DNA of 64,000 bases from Lachnospiraceae bacterium (GTDB lineage: Bacteria; Bacillota; Clostridia; Lachnospirales; Lachnospiraceae): the NCBI GenBank assembly GCA_022793375.1, contig JAAWCS010000015.1, positions 90,684 to 154,683 of the forward strand, given 5' to 3'. Of this stretch, positions 1-8,621 are shown piece after piece (within the stretch, counting starts at the first letter, position 1; each line of letters starts with the position of its first letter). A program made the position numbers and the translations under genes. The notes under the pieces are model-generated. The model saw only the letters and a program-made list of their open reading frames with translations, did not search any database and had not been told where the DNA came from.

Positions 1-555
1 TGCGCCGGCCATGATCGCCAGCTTGCCGTTTTCACGGATTCCCATCTGATGGGTATAGACGCCCATCTGCGTGTGATAGGCCGCGTTAAAGGCGCCGATG
101 CTGCAGGACATGGGCTCAGCCAGCGACGCTTCGTAATAGGCGCGCCCCTTGTACTCCAGCAGACAGCCAAGCTCCATCACCTCCGCCGGGATGATGCAGT
201 AGGTCGTATCCCCGCCGAAAAACTCATAGGAATAGCCCGGACTCCACATCGTACCCTTGTAATTCAAAGCCGGCTGCAGCGTAAATTTCATGCCGGGCTT
301 GAACGACTCCCGATGGTTTTTTCCCACCTTCACGATATCGCCGGCAAATTCATGGCCCATGATGGCCGGATGCTCTGCCACGTCGTCGTGAACGCGCTTG
401 TGCGCCGCGCCCAAAATCGCGCATTTGTAGGTAGACATGCAGATGCTGTCCGAAACTACTTTTACCAAAATCTCGTCGTCGGTAATCTCCGGAAGTTCGA
501 ACTCCTCCAGTCTCAAATCCTTTGCCCCATGCAGTCTGACGCCTTTTGCTTTCAT
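1..555 (-). CDS. Zinc-binding alcohol dehydrogenase family protein, L-sorbose-1-phosphate reductase (SorE)-like; truncated by window edge
   Basis: Minus-strand frame from ATG at 555 reads MKAKGVRLHGAKDLRLEEFELPEITDDEILVKVVSDSICMSTYKCAILGAAHKRV..HPAIMGHEFAGDIVKVG; GHE motif of zinc MDR dehydrogenases. Runs off position 1. Confidence 0.8.
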   Translation of the reverse strand, partial: MKAKGVRLHGAKDLRLEEFELPEITDDEILVKVVSDSICMSTYKCAILGAAHKRVHDDVAEHPAIMGHEFAGDIVKVGKNHRESFKPGMKFTLQPALNYKGTMWSPGYSYEFFGGDTTYCIIPAEVMELGCLLEYKGRAYYEASLAEPMSCSIGAFNAAYHTQMGVYTHQMGIRENGKLAIMAGA

Positions 556-611
556 AATAAAACTCCTTTCTATCATAACGTTGCCCTGTCGCTTTTGCAA
601 TCAAAATTTAT

Positions 612-1544
612 TTACAGCCGATGGAATACCACCTGCGGAATCAGCCCTTCGATTACTTCATACTCGGCAGCCTGTGTCCCGCTGCACATTACGTTTGCCG
701 CGCCGGTCGCCGTGGACAGACGGACCGTCTCTTCCAGGCTTAGTCCTCTCTCCTTTGCCACTGCCAGCGCCGCTACGACGCTGTCCCCGGCCCCCACCGT
801 GCTCCCGACCGGCACCTTTAAGCCCTCCGCGCGGATCGTCGTCTCTTCTGTCACGTACAAGGCCCCCTCTGCGCCCATCGACACGACCACTTCGGCAATG
901 CCATACCTGGCCATCAGATTTTTGGCCGCCTGTGCCAGTTCTTCTTTTGTCTCAAGGTTTTGGCCCAGCAGAAGGGAAAGCTCATGGTTATTGGGCTTAA
1001 TCAGGTACGGCGATGCTTCCAGCCCGCAGGCCAGCCGGTCGCCGTCGGCATCCAGGATCACCTTTGCCCCCTTTTCCCGGCAGGCCGCCGTCCAGGTGCG
1101 GTACGTATCCTTGGGCGCTCCTTTCGGAAGGCTGCCGGATAAGACCACGAGATCGCCCGGCAATATGTTCGCAAGCAGCCGGGAGAGCAGCTCCTCCAGT
1201 ACCTCTTTTGAAACCGTAATCCCCGGCTCGTTGATGTCGGTGTTCGTGTGGTTCACCGGGTCGATTATCTTCAGATTGGTGCGTGTCTCTCCGTCCACGA
1301 AGCAGAACGACGTTTCCAGCCCCATCTCCTGTACGGCCGAGCAGATCGCCCGGCCGGTCGCGCCGCCTAAAATGCCGGCTGCGACGCTTCGTCCCCCCAG
1401 CTTATGAATCACCTTAGATACATTGATCCCCTTTCCGCCCGGATCGGTGCGCATGGCCGTGATACGATTTACGCTGTCAATCGTCAGCGACGGAATCTCC
1501 ACGGTTTTGTCCAACGCCGGGTTTAAAGTCACCGTATAAATCAT
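612..1544 (-). CDS. PfkB-family 1-phosphofructokinase / tagatose-6-phosphate kinase-like
   Basis: MIYTVTLNPALDKTVEI...DPGGKGINVSKVIHKLGG and C-terminal VGAGDSVVA signature. Confidence 0.88.
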   Translation of the reverse strand: MIYTVTLNPALDKTVEIPSLTIDSVNRITAMRTDPGGKGINVSKVIHKLGGRSVAAGILGGATGRAICSAVQEMGLETSFCFVDGETRTNLKIIDPVNHTNTDINEPGITVSKEVLEELLSRLLANILPGDLVVLSGSLPKGAPKDTYRTWTAACREKGAKVILDADGDRLACGLEASPYLIKPNNHELSLLLGQNLETKEELAQAAKNLMARYGIAEVVVSMGAEGALYVTEETTIRAEGLKVPVGSTVGAGDSVVAALAVAKERGLSLEETVRLSTATGAANVMCSGTQAAEYEVIEGLIPQVVFHRL

Positions 1545-1560
1545 ACTGCTCCTCCTCCAT

Positions 1561-1653
1561 TTTCCTTATTTATGCCTGTGTTTTCAGGGCATACCGGGAC
1601 ACCCTTGTGGTGTTTCCTTATCTATGCCTGTATTCTCAATGCATACTTGCTTT
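1561..1653 (-). repeat. Interspersed ~52-bp leader repeat, locus A (one near-complete plus one degenerate unit)
   Basis: tttccttatttatgcctgtgttttcagggcataccgggacacccttgtggtgtttccttatctatgcctgtattctcaatgcata; matches units at 5151, 5203, 25145 and 32445. Confidence 0.8.
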
Positions 1654-1811
1654 CTTTTTGTTGAAATAACAATATTATCTTTTGTTTCAACATCTATGAT
1701 GTTATCATAACAGGGTTTTTTCTCCTTGTCAACTGTTGTTTTAAAAGTTATTTATTATACAAACTTTCTTTTCAAGCATCATGTAACGATTTGATACAAG
1801 ATGTACATTCC

Positions 1812-1865
1812 AAAACACGGATACAGCCTGTGACTCGCATGAGCCGCAGGCTGTATCCGTGTTTT
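1812..1865 (-). terminator. Strong hairpin terminator downstream of the feo operon
   Basis: Perfect 19-bp inverted repeat aaaacacggatacagcctg...caggctgtatccgtgtttt with 16-nt loop and A/T-rich ends. Confidence 0.85.
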
Positions 1866-1881
1866 CATATCCTGTTTTCAT

Positions 1882-2052
1882 TTATTCTCTGCGATGGCAC
1901 AGGCCCTCGGACGGACAGCCTCCGCAGCCGCAGCCGCAGGAGGAACGACCGTTTTTCTTATCTCTTCGCATCTTGCGCACAATCGCCGCCACCAGGACAA
2001 TCAGCAATATCGATACCACGATGGTCGACAGGTTCGAAACTAAAAAGTCCAT
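1882..2052 (-). CDS. FeoB-associated Cys-rich small membrane protein (56 aa; absent from ORF track)
   Basis: Reads MDFLVSNLSTIVVSILLIVLVAAIVRKMRRDKKNGRSSCGCGCGGCPSEGLCHRRE*; one TM plus CGCGCGGC, directly downstream of feoB. Confidence 0.88.
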   Translation of the reverse strand: MDFLVSNLSTIVVSILLIVLVAAIVRKMRRDKKNGRSSCGCGCGGCPSEGLCHRRE

Positions 2053-2074
2053 TTTCACCCACTCCTTTTTACCG

Positions 2075-4561
2075 TCAGCCCACTTTTACTGCCGCCGCCA
2101 GCTTCTGTTCTTCCCTGCCGGGCCGCAACAGGAAGTACAGGAAGGCCGCCGTCACGATCGCCGCGACTGCCGTACCAATCCCAAAGCCGCCCCCTGTGAG
2201 AAACTGACCAAGCTGGTATACGCACAGACTCACCGCGTAGGCAAACAGCGTCTGATAGCCGATTGCAAACCAGGTCCATCTCGCCGAATTCATCTCCCGC
2301 TTAATCGCGCCGATTGCCGCAAAGCAGGGCGCGCAGAGCAGGTTGAATACCAGGAACGAATAAGCGCTGAGGGTCGTAAATTCCATCCGCATATTCGCCC
2401 ATACCTGCCAGCCGTTTTCCGCCACCTCTTCCAGGCCGCCATAGAGCACGCCAAACGTACCGACGACGTTTTCTTTGGCGATCAGTCCGGTAACCGCCGC
2501 TACCGCCGCTTTCCAATCGCCCCAGCCAAGCGGCGCAAACAGCGGCGCCAAAATGCCGCCGGCCGCAGCCAGCACACTGTTGTTCAGATCCCCTACCATA
2601 CCAAAAGCGCCGTTTTCCCAGCCAAACCCTTGTAAAAACCATAAGACGATCGTAGACAGTAAAATAATCGTACCGGCTTTTTTAATGAAGGAGGAGCCTC
2701 GCTCCCACATGCTGCGCAGTACATTTCCCACCGTCGGCCAGCGATAGGCCGGCAGCTCCATGACAAACGGCGCCGGATCGCCGGCAAACATCCTTGTTTT
2801 CTTTAATATTATACCAGAAACAACGATGGCTGCAATCCCCACAAAATATGCGCTGGGCGATACCCACCAGGCCCCGCCGAATAAAGCCCCGGCAATCAAG
2901 GCAATAATCGGCAGCTTCGCGCCGCAGGGAATAAAGGTTGTCGTTATAATCGTCATTTTGCGGTCGCGGTCATTTTCAATTGTACGACTGGCCATGATAC
3001 CTGGAACGCCGCATCCGCTGCCGATCAGCATCGGAATAAACGATTTTCCGGATAAACCAAACTTACGGAACAGGCGGTCCATAATAAAAGCAATCCGGGC
3101 CATGTAACCGCAGGCTTCCAGAAAGGCTAAAAAGACAAACAGCACCAGCATCTGCGGGACAAAACCCAGCACCGCGCCGACACCGCCGATAATGCCGTCC
3201 AGAATCAGGCTGTTCAGCCAGTCCGCCGTTCCCAGTTTTGTAAGCACGCCCTCTGCCAGAACCGGAATGCCGGGAATCCATACGCCAAAATCAGCCGGAT
3301 CGGGCTCTGTTACCGCAAAGGCTGCCAGAAAATCAGCGGAGGATACCGGAAACGTCTCTTCTACTTCCCCGTTCTCATCCAAAACCTCCGCCATACCGAC
3401 TACGCCCGAAGCATCCGCGGCAGCCGCGATCCCGGCTGCCAACGCCTGGTCCGGTTCTGCCTCCTCCCGATTTTCCACGAGCGCCGATACGTCGATTCCC
3501 GCATCTTGCGCCGCTGCTAAATACGCTTCTGTCTGCAGATTTGCCATTTCAAATTCTTCCGCCGCCTCTTCATAGGCCGGCGTACCGATTCCAAACAGAT
3601 GCCAGCCGTCGCCAAACACGCCGTCATTGGCCCAATCGGTGGCAATCGTTCCCACGGTGGTCACAGATACATAGTACACAACAATCATCACTACTATAAA
3701 AATCGGCAGCGCCAAAAAACGATTCGTTACAATACGGTCGATCCGGTCGGAAGCGCTTATCCTGCCCTGCGCTTTTTTCTGATAGCAGCGACGAATGATG
3801 GAATCAATACAGGTATAGCGTTCACTGGTGATAATGCTTTCCGCATCGTCCTCCAGTTCCTGCTCGCAGGCTGTGATATCCTGTTCGATATGGTTTCTTT
3901 TCTCTGCGTCTAGTCCCAGTTTTTCGGCAATTTTCTCGTCGCGCTCAAACAGCTTAACCGCATACCATCGTTGCTGTGCTTCGGGCAGCTCATGCAGTAT
4001 GTACTCTTCGATATGTGCGATGGCATGCTCAACGCTGCCGCTGAAGCGATGTACCGGCACAGGTGTTTCCCCGTTCCCCGCCGCTCTAACGCAGGCCTCG
4101 GCCGCTTCCATAATCCCGGTCCCCTTCAACGCCGATATCTCGCAGACCGGGCAGCCCAGCTCTTTTTGCAGATTGGCCGTATGGATCTTGTCTTTGTTCT
4201 TCTCTACAATGTCCATCATATTAACAGCCGCCACTACCGGAATCCCGATCTCGCAAAGCTGCGTTGTCAAGTACAGGTTTCGTTCCAGGTTTGTGCCGTC
4301 GATGATATTTAATATTACATCCGGCCGCTCGGTAATCAGATAATTCCTGGCGACTACCTCCTCCAGCGTATATGGGGACAAGGAATAAATCCCCGGCAGA
4401 TCGACAATCGTCACATCCTTATGATTTTTTAGTTTGCCTTCTTTCTTCTCCACCGTAACGCCCGGCCAGTTTCCCACAAACTGATTGGATCCGGTCAAAG
4501 CGTTAAACAGCGTCGTTTTTCCGCAATTTGGATTTCCTGCCAATGCAATTTTAAGCGACAT
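2075..4561 (-). CDS. feoB: Ferrous iron transport protein B
   Basis: N-terminal G domain (GNPNCGKTTLFNALTG, DLPGIYSL), Gate/Nucleoside-recognition TM domains (GSGCGVPGIMASR, FIPCGAKLPI). Confidence 0.97.
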   Translation of the reverse strand: MSLKIALAGNPNCGKTTLFNALTGSNQFVGNWPGVTVEKKEGKLKNHKDVTIVDLPGIYSLSPYTLEEVVARNYLITERPDVILNIIDGTNLERNLYLTTQLCEIGIPVVAAVNMMDIVEKNKDKIHTANLQKELGCPVCEISALKGTGIMEAAEACVRAAGNGETPVPVHRFSGSVEHAIAHIEEYILHELPEAQQRWYAVKLFERDEKIAEKLGLDAEKRNHIEQDITACEQELEDDAESIITSERYTCIDSIIRRCYQKKAQGRISASDRIDRIVTNRFLALPIFIVVMIVVYYVSVTTVGTIATDWANDGVFGDGWHLFGIGTPAYEEAAEEFEMANLQTEAYLAAAQDAGIDVSALVENREEAEPDQALAAGIAAAADASGVVGMAEVLDENGEVEETFPVSSADFLAAFAVTEPDPADFGVWIPGIPVLAEGVLTKLGTADWLNSLILDGIIGGVGAVLGFVPQMLVLFVFLAFLEACGYMARIAFIMDRLFRKFGLSGKSFIPMLIGSGCGVPGIMASRTIENDRDRKMTIITTTFIPCGAKLPIIALIAGALFGGAWWVSPSAYFVGIAAIVVSGIILKKTRMFAGDPAPFVMELPAYRWPTVGNVLRSMWERGSSFIKKAGTIILLSTIVLWFLQGFGWENGAFGMVGDLNNSVLAAAGGILAPLFAPLGWGDWKAAVAAVTGLIAKENVVGTFGVLYGGLEEVAENGWQVWANMRMEFTTLSAYSFLVFNLLCAPCFAAIGAIKREMNSARWTWFAIGYQTLFAYAVSLCVYQLGQFLTGGGFGIGTAVAAIVTAAFLYFLLRPGREEQKLAAAVKVG

Positions 4562-4621
4562 TTTTCATCTCTCCTCTCCTACGCGTTTTGAGCTTTTTCT
4601 GGCTCATTTTGCAAAAATTAA

Positions 4622-4637
4622 GTTAGCACCTGCTAAC
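4622..4637. promoter_or_regulatory. Candidate DtxR/IdeR-family operator
   Basis: GTTAGC-ACCT-GCTAAC palindrome between feoA and feoB; same arms as 5293-5308. Confidence 0.6.
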
Positions 4638-4671
4638 TGCCTGATACACTTTTTCGGTCCCTACTTTTCCT

Positions 4672-4893
4672 TTATTCGACCGCAATCATCTGTGCATCCG
4701 CCTTTCGCAGGGACAATTCATAGCCACGCACCGTTACTTCTACCGGGTCTCCCAGAGGCGCTACTTTGCGGACATAAATTTCTACGCCCTTCACGATTCC
4801 CATATCCATGATTCGCCGCTTTATGGCCCCTTCGCCGGTTATTTTTATGACGCGGACCGTTTCCCCGCATTTTATCTCTTTTAATGTTTTCAT
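4672..4893 (-). CDS. feoA: FeoA domain protein
   Basis: 73 aa, LKEIKCGETVRVIKITGEGAIKRRIMDMGIVKGVEIYVRKVAPLGDPVEVTVRGYELSLRK. Confidence 0.93.
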   Translation of the reverse strand: MKTLKEIKCGETVRVIKITGEGAIKRRIMDMGIVKGVEIYVRKVAPLGDPVEVTVRGYELSLRKADAQMIAVE

Positions 4894-4906
4894 ACCGTAC
4901 TTCCTC

Positions 4907-5116
4907 CTACACCATAATTTTCATCGCCATCTCCCGGCTGATCGCAACGCGGGATTCCTTGACTTTCACAATCACATTCCCCGCGTTCGCGGAAATCACC
5001 GCGACCGGTGTGCCGGTCACAAATCCCAGATTTTCCAAAAACTGCCGTACCTCCGGTTTGCCGCCGATCTTTTTTATTAAATTGTCCTCACCGGCCTTTG
5101 CCATCGTAAGTGGCAT
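4907..5116 (-). CDS. feoA: FeoA domain protein (second copy)
   Basis: 69 aa, MPLTMAKAGEDNLIKKIGGKPEVRQFLENLGFVTGTPVAVISANAGNVIVKVKESRVAISREMAMKI. Confidence 0.9.
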   Translation of the reverse strand: MPLTMAKAGEDNLIKKIGGKPEVRQFLENLGFVTGTPVAVISANAGNVIVKVKESRVAISREMAMKIMV

Positions 5117-5150
5117 TTTATGTCACCTCTCTTTCTTTTCCAACGCACTT

Positions 5151-5254
5151 CCTCCTTTTTGCCCGTACTTTCAGGGCATAATGGGGCACCCTTGCGGTGC
5201 TTCCTCCTTTTTGCCCGTACTTTCAGGGCATAATGGGGCACCCTTGCGGTGCTT
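5151..5254 (-). repeat. Interspersed leader repeat, locus B: two exact-period 52-bp units
   Basis: cctcctttttgcccgtactttcagggcataatggggcacccttgcggtgctt twice in tandem (5151-5202, 5203-5254). Confidence 0.95.
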
Positions 5255-5266
5255 CTTTCTTTAGAA

Positions 5267-5308
5267 GTTAGTACGCTCTAACCAATATATAAGTTAGCAT
5301 TAGCTAAC
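5267..5308. promoter_or_regulatory. Two tandem candidate DtxR/IdeR-family operators upstream of feoA
   Basis: GTTAG-tacgct-CTAAC (5267-5282) and GTTAGC-atta-GCTAAC (5293-5308). Confidence 0.62.
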
Positions 5309-5431
5309 CATTTTGTCAAGTACTTTTTTCCTGTTTTTTCACACGCCGCAAACGCCCCGGACAAAAAACAGCTTCCATACCTTGACGGTATGAAAGCCGG
5401 CGGCGTATACGCTCAAACAGACGCGAAACCG

Positions 5432-5475
5432 CCGCCGAAAACGAATTGCTTTTCGTCCTCGGCGGCAGTCTGGTC
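5432..5475 (-). terminator. Hairpin terminator downstream of the SDR gene
   Basis: gccgccgaaaacgaattgcttttcgtcctcggcggc palindrome just 3' of 5508..6308. Confidence 0.6.
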
Positions 5476-5507
5476 TTTTTCTCTTTGAAAATCGATCAAG
5501 TAAGCGA

Positions 5508-6308
5508 TTACGGGCGCTGTCCCATTCCGCCCTCCAGCGTAAGGGTCTCGCCGTTCATATACTTGAAGTCCGGGGAAGCCAGCTGTACGCAGACGCGGCC
5601 AATCTCCTTCTCCGCATCGCCGTAATGGCCGGCCGGCGGCATCTTCACGTTCTGCTTAAAGGCTTCGGGATATGCTTTCTCGAAGTTCTCCAGCTGTGCC
5701 GTCCAGGCTAACGGGCAGACGATATTGACATTGATATTGTCCTTGCCCCATTCCGTCGCCGCCACCCTTGTCAGGCCGCGCACACCTTCCTTGGCCGCCG
5801 CGTAGGCGCACTGTCCGAAGTTTCCGAACAAGCCGGCGCCGGAAGCGAAGTTAATAACCGACCCCTGTGTCTCCTTCAGATACGGATAGCAGGCCTTCAT
5901 ATAGTAGAAGGTCGCATACAAGCCGGAATATACCGCCAGATTGAACTGATCGGTCGTATGATCCGCCAGGGTCACGCCGGAAGCGGAGGCCTGCGCATTG
6001 TTAATCAGCACGTCAATGCGGCCGAATTTCTCCATTGCCCGCTTAACCACATTGCCTACTACCGCTTCGTTGTCCGCGCCGGCGGATACGTCCGCCTGTA
6101 CGGCCAGCACCTGGATGCCATACAGTCTCTCCAACTCCTCCTTGGCATCCTCCAGCTTTTGGACATTGCGGCCGGTGATCACAAGATTCGCGCCTTCTTT
6201 GGCATAGGCGGTCGCAATCCCATATCCGATCGAACCGCACCGGCCGTCGCTCAGGACCGAACGGCCGCCCCCTGTGATAATCGCTGTTTTTCCTGTTAAA
6301 AAGCCCAT
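5508..6308 (-). CDS. SDR-family oxidoreductase
   Basis: Rossmann start and NAG-like motif (VLINNAQA), YAAAKEG active site, C-terminal LEGGMGQRP. Confidence 0.9.
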   Translation of the reverse strand: MGFLTGKTAIITGGGRSVLSDGRCGSIGYGIATAYAKEGANLVITGRNVQKLEDAKEELERLYGIQVLAVQADVSAGADNEAVVGNVVKRAMEKFGRIDVLINNAQASASGVTLADHTTDQFNLAVYSGLYATFYYMKACYPYLKETQGSVINFASGAGLFGNFGQCAYAAAKEGVRGLTRVAATEWGKDNINVNIVCPLAWTAQLENFEKAYPEAFKQNVKMPPAGHYGDAEKEIGRVCVQLASPDFKYMNGETLTLEGGMGQRP

Positions 6309-6428
6309 AATTTTTTCTTCTCCTCTCTTTGATTTGTCCCGATTCCCGGGTTCGTGTGATGGCTCAATTTCGAGTCGGCACGCGGATGTATTTTAATCAT
6401 AGCACATTTTTAGCAAAAGGAAAAGCGT

Positions 6429-7517
6429 TTATTCTTTCTTTGCGATATACCCCTTCGCCGTCAAAAGCTCTGCGCACAGAACGGCGCCGCCGGCCGCGCC
6501 GCGAATCGTATTGTGCGATAAGCCCACGAATTTGTAGTCGTACACGGTATCCTCCCTGAGCCGTCCCAGACATACGCCCATGCCGTTCTCATAATCCCGG
6601 TCCAGCGCCGCCTGCGGACGGTTGTCCTCCTCAAAATACCGGATAAACTGCCTGGGAGCGCTCGGCAGGTTCAGCTCCTGCGCAAGCCCCCGGAAGGAAG
6701 CCCAGCGCGCGAGAATCTCTTCTTTGGCAGGTTTCTTTTCAAATGAAACAAATACGGCGGCCGTGTGCCCGTTGCTGACCGGCACGCGGATGCACTGCGT
6801 CGTGATTACAGGTGCCGCCGCCTTCACGATCTCGCCGTTTTCGATATGCCCCCAGATCCGCAGCGGTTCCTGCTCGCTCTTTTCTTCTTCGCCGCCGATA
6901 TACGGAATGATATTGTCCACCATTTCCGGCCAGTCCGCAAAGGTCTTGCCGGCGCCCGAAATGGCCTGGTAGGTAGTCGCCACTACCACCTTTGGCCCAA
7001 ATTCCCGCAGGGCATGAAGCGCCGGCGTATAGCTTTGGATCGAGCAGTTCGGCTTGACGGCAATGAATCCTCGTTTGGTCCCCAGGCGTTTCTTCTGAAA
7101 CGGGATTACCTCGGCATGTTCCGGGTTTAGTTCCGGGATCATCATCGGCACGTCCGGTGTCCAGCGATGGGCGCTGTTGTTGGAAACCACCGGCGTCTCT
7201 GCCTTCGCATAGGCTTCTTCGATCGCGCGGATCTCCTCTTTTGTCATGTCCACGGCGCTGAACACAAAATCTACCTCGCCGCTTACGCCCGCCACGTCGT
7301 TTACGTCCTTTACCGTCAGCGCCTTCACGCCTTTGGGCATCGGCGTATCCAGTTTCCAGCGGCCGCCTGCCGCTTCCTCATACGATTTGCCGGCGCTGCG
7401 GGGGCTGGCCGCCACCGTCGTCACCTCATACCACGGATGATTTTCCAAAAGAGCAATAAAGCGCTGGCCGACCATACCGGTCGCTCCCAGGATGCCCACC
7501 TTCAGTTTTTCGCTCAT
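6429..7517 (-). CDS. asd: Aspartate-semialdehyde dehydrogenase
   Basis: VGILGATGMVGQRFIALLENHPWYEV; VKPNCSIQSYTPAL catalytic Cys; archaeal/fungal-type ASD spacing. Confidence 0.92.
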   Translation of the reverse strand: MSEKLKVGILGATGMVGQRFIALLENHPWYEVTTVAASPRSAGKSYEEAAGGRWKLDTPMPKGVKALTVKDVNDVAGVSGEVDFVFSAVDMTKEEIRAIEEAYAKAETPVVSNNSAHRWTPDVPMMIPELNPEHAEVIPFQKKRLGTKRGFIAVKPNCSIQSYTPALHALREFGPKVVVATTYQAISGAGKTFADWPEMVDNIIPYIGGEEEKSEQEPLRIWGHIENGEIVKAAAPVITTQCIRVPVSNGHTAAVFVSFEKKPAKEEILARWASFRGLAQELNLPSAPRQFIRYFEEDNRPQAALDRDYENGMGVCLGRLREDTVYDYKFVGLSHNTIRGAAGGAVLCAELLTAKGYIAKKE

Positions 7518-7703
7518 AGTTCTGTCCTCCTCGCTTTCCGAAGAAAGTATTTTTACGGCCGCCGGACGCTCCCATCCAAGCCGCTATGTATCTACTAATG
7601 TATATATCAAAAAACGTGAAAAATCAAGCCCTTTTTCATCTCGGGATGGAACCATGCAAAAACAGCGCGAAATCGGGATCATTGTAGTTCGACTTCACGC
7701 CGT

Positions 7704-8235
7704 TTACTGTGGAAGATGGGACTTGGATGAGGAACCATTCGTATTTTTTAAATATTCTTCTATTTCTGATGACAAAGATACGGAACGGCTAATGATATTT
7801 TGGGTCATGGTTTCCTTATTGTTAAAATCTATTTGATTCTCTAATATAATTTCTAAACTGAATACTTTGGCATCCCTTTTCTATTATCGTTCCATTTAGA
7901 ATTTCTCAAAATTTCCCAATATTTTATTTGCACATCTTTATTCTGTCCCATCAGCCATAATTCAAATTGCATTTTTTATGGTTTAATACCACTCCAAAGC
8001 GTAACTTCTGCTCTCTTAGATATTGATTAAAAAACGAAAAATAGGTATAGTCTAAATATCCAAATGAAATATTTCCCGTTTTATATTGCGTTGAAAAGTT
8101 TGATTTTAATTCTGCAACATATTTTGTCAAAGTTATATATGCAGTTCGTATATAGCCGTAGCTTAACTGCTCTTTATATAAATCCAAACTCTTTTGAATA
8201 TCATATTCCATCTCCATAATCTCCTTAAATTCCAA
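7704..8235 (-). pseudogene. Frameshifted DUF7000-like gene in an AT-rich patch
   Basis: ORF 7951-8235 (..GNISFGYLDYTYFSFFNQYLREQKLRFGVVLNHKK) continues in a second frame as MQFELWLMGQNKDVQIKYWEILRNSKWNDNRKGMPKYSV and a third as SLEIILENQIDFNNKETMTQNIISRSVSLSSEIEEYLK; breaks at an A6 run (7972-7977) and near 7858. Confidence 0.7.
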
Positions 8236-8374
8236 ATTGGTCGACTGGATTATATTATGTTAATGCAAATTTTGAAAGGACACTTGGATAGATGCATTTT
8301 GAAGTATAATCCATTGCTTTAATAAAAAAAAGGGAAACCCCGATAAAATCAAGGTCTCCCATACTTTAACTCAC

Positions 8375-8458
8375 TGCGGGAGATGGGACTTGAACCCACA
8401 CGTCTATACGGACACAAGATCCTTAGTCTTGCCTGTCTGCCAATTCCAGCACTCCCGC
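8375..8458 (-). tRNA. tRNA-Leu (anticodon AAG)
   Basis: Reverse complement gcgggag...caaga-CTAAGGA-tcttg...gtgggttcaagtcccat-ctcccgc-a; acceptor, anticodon, variable and T arms pair. Confidence 0.93.
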
Positions 8459-8581
8459 GCAACGGAATTATTATAGCATCCCCTTTTAAAAAAAGCAACC
8501 CTTTTTTTAGCAAATCTTTAAAAGCTTTTAAATCCAAATCTCTCAACTTCGTTTGCATCCAAACAGCCGCCGCACCGCTTA

Positions 8582-8616
8582 AAAAGCGGCCGCCCTGTCG
8601 TCTGGCGGCCGCTTTT
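8582..8616 (-). terminator. Terminator downstream of psuG
   Basis: Perfect 13-bp IR aaaagcggccgcc...ggcggccgctttt. Confidence 0.85.
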
Positions 8617-8621
8617 GTTTT

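Noticed and set aside
49-1407. 452-aa plus-strand ORF
   Set aside because: Antisense to the dehydrogenase and PfkB genes, low-complexity composition and no recognisable motif; the minus strand has clear protein families.
1561-1653. SD-sharing at repeat locus A and B
   Set aside because: pfkB and the first feoA have closer independent purine-rich SDs, so the repeat is upstream but probably not the RBS there.
5151-5254. CRISPR array
   Set aside because: Only two directly abutting 52-bp units with no unique spacers and no cas genes; same unit occurs singly in other leaders.
8349-8558. 69-aa minus-strand ORF
   Set aside because: Overlaps tRNA-Leu(AAG); not a credible coding sequence.
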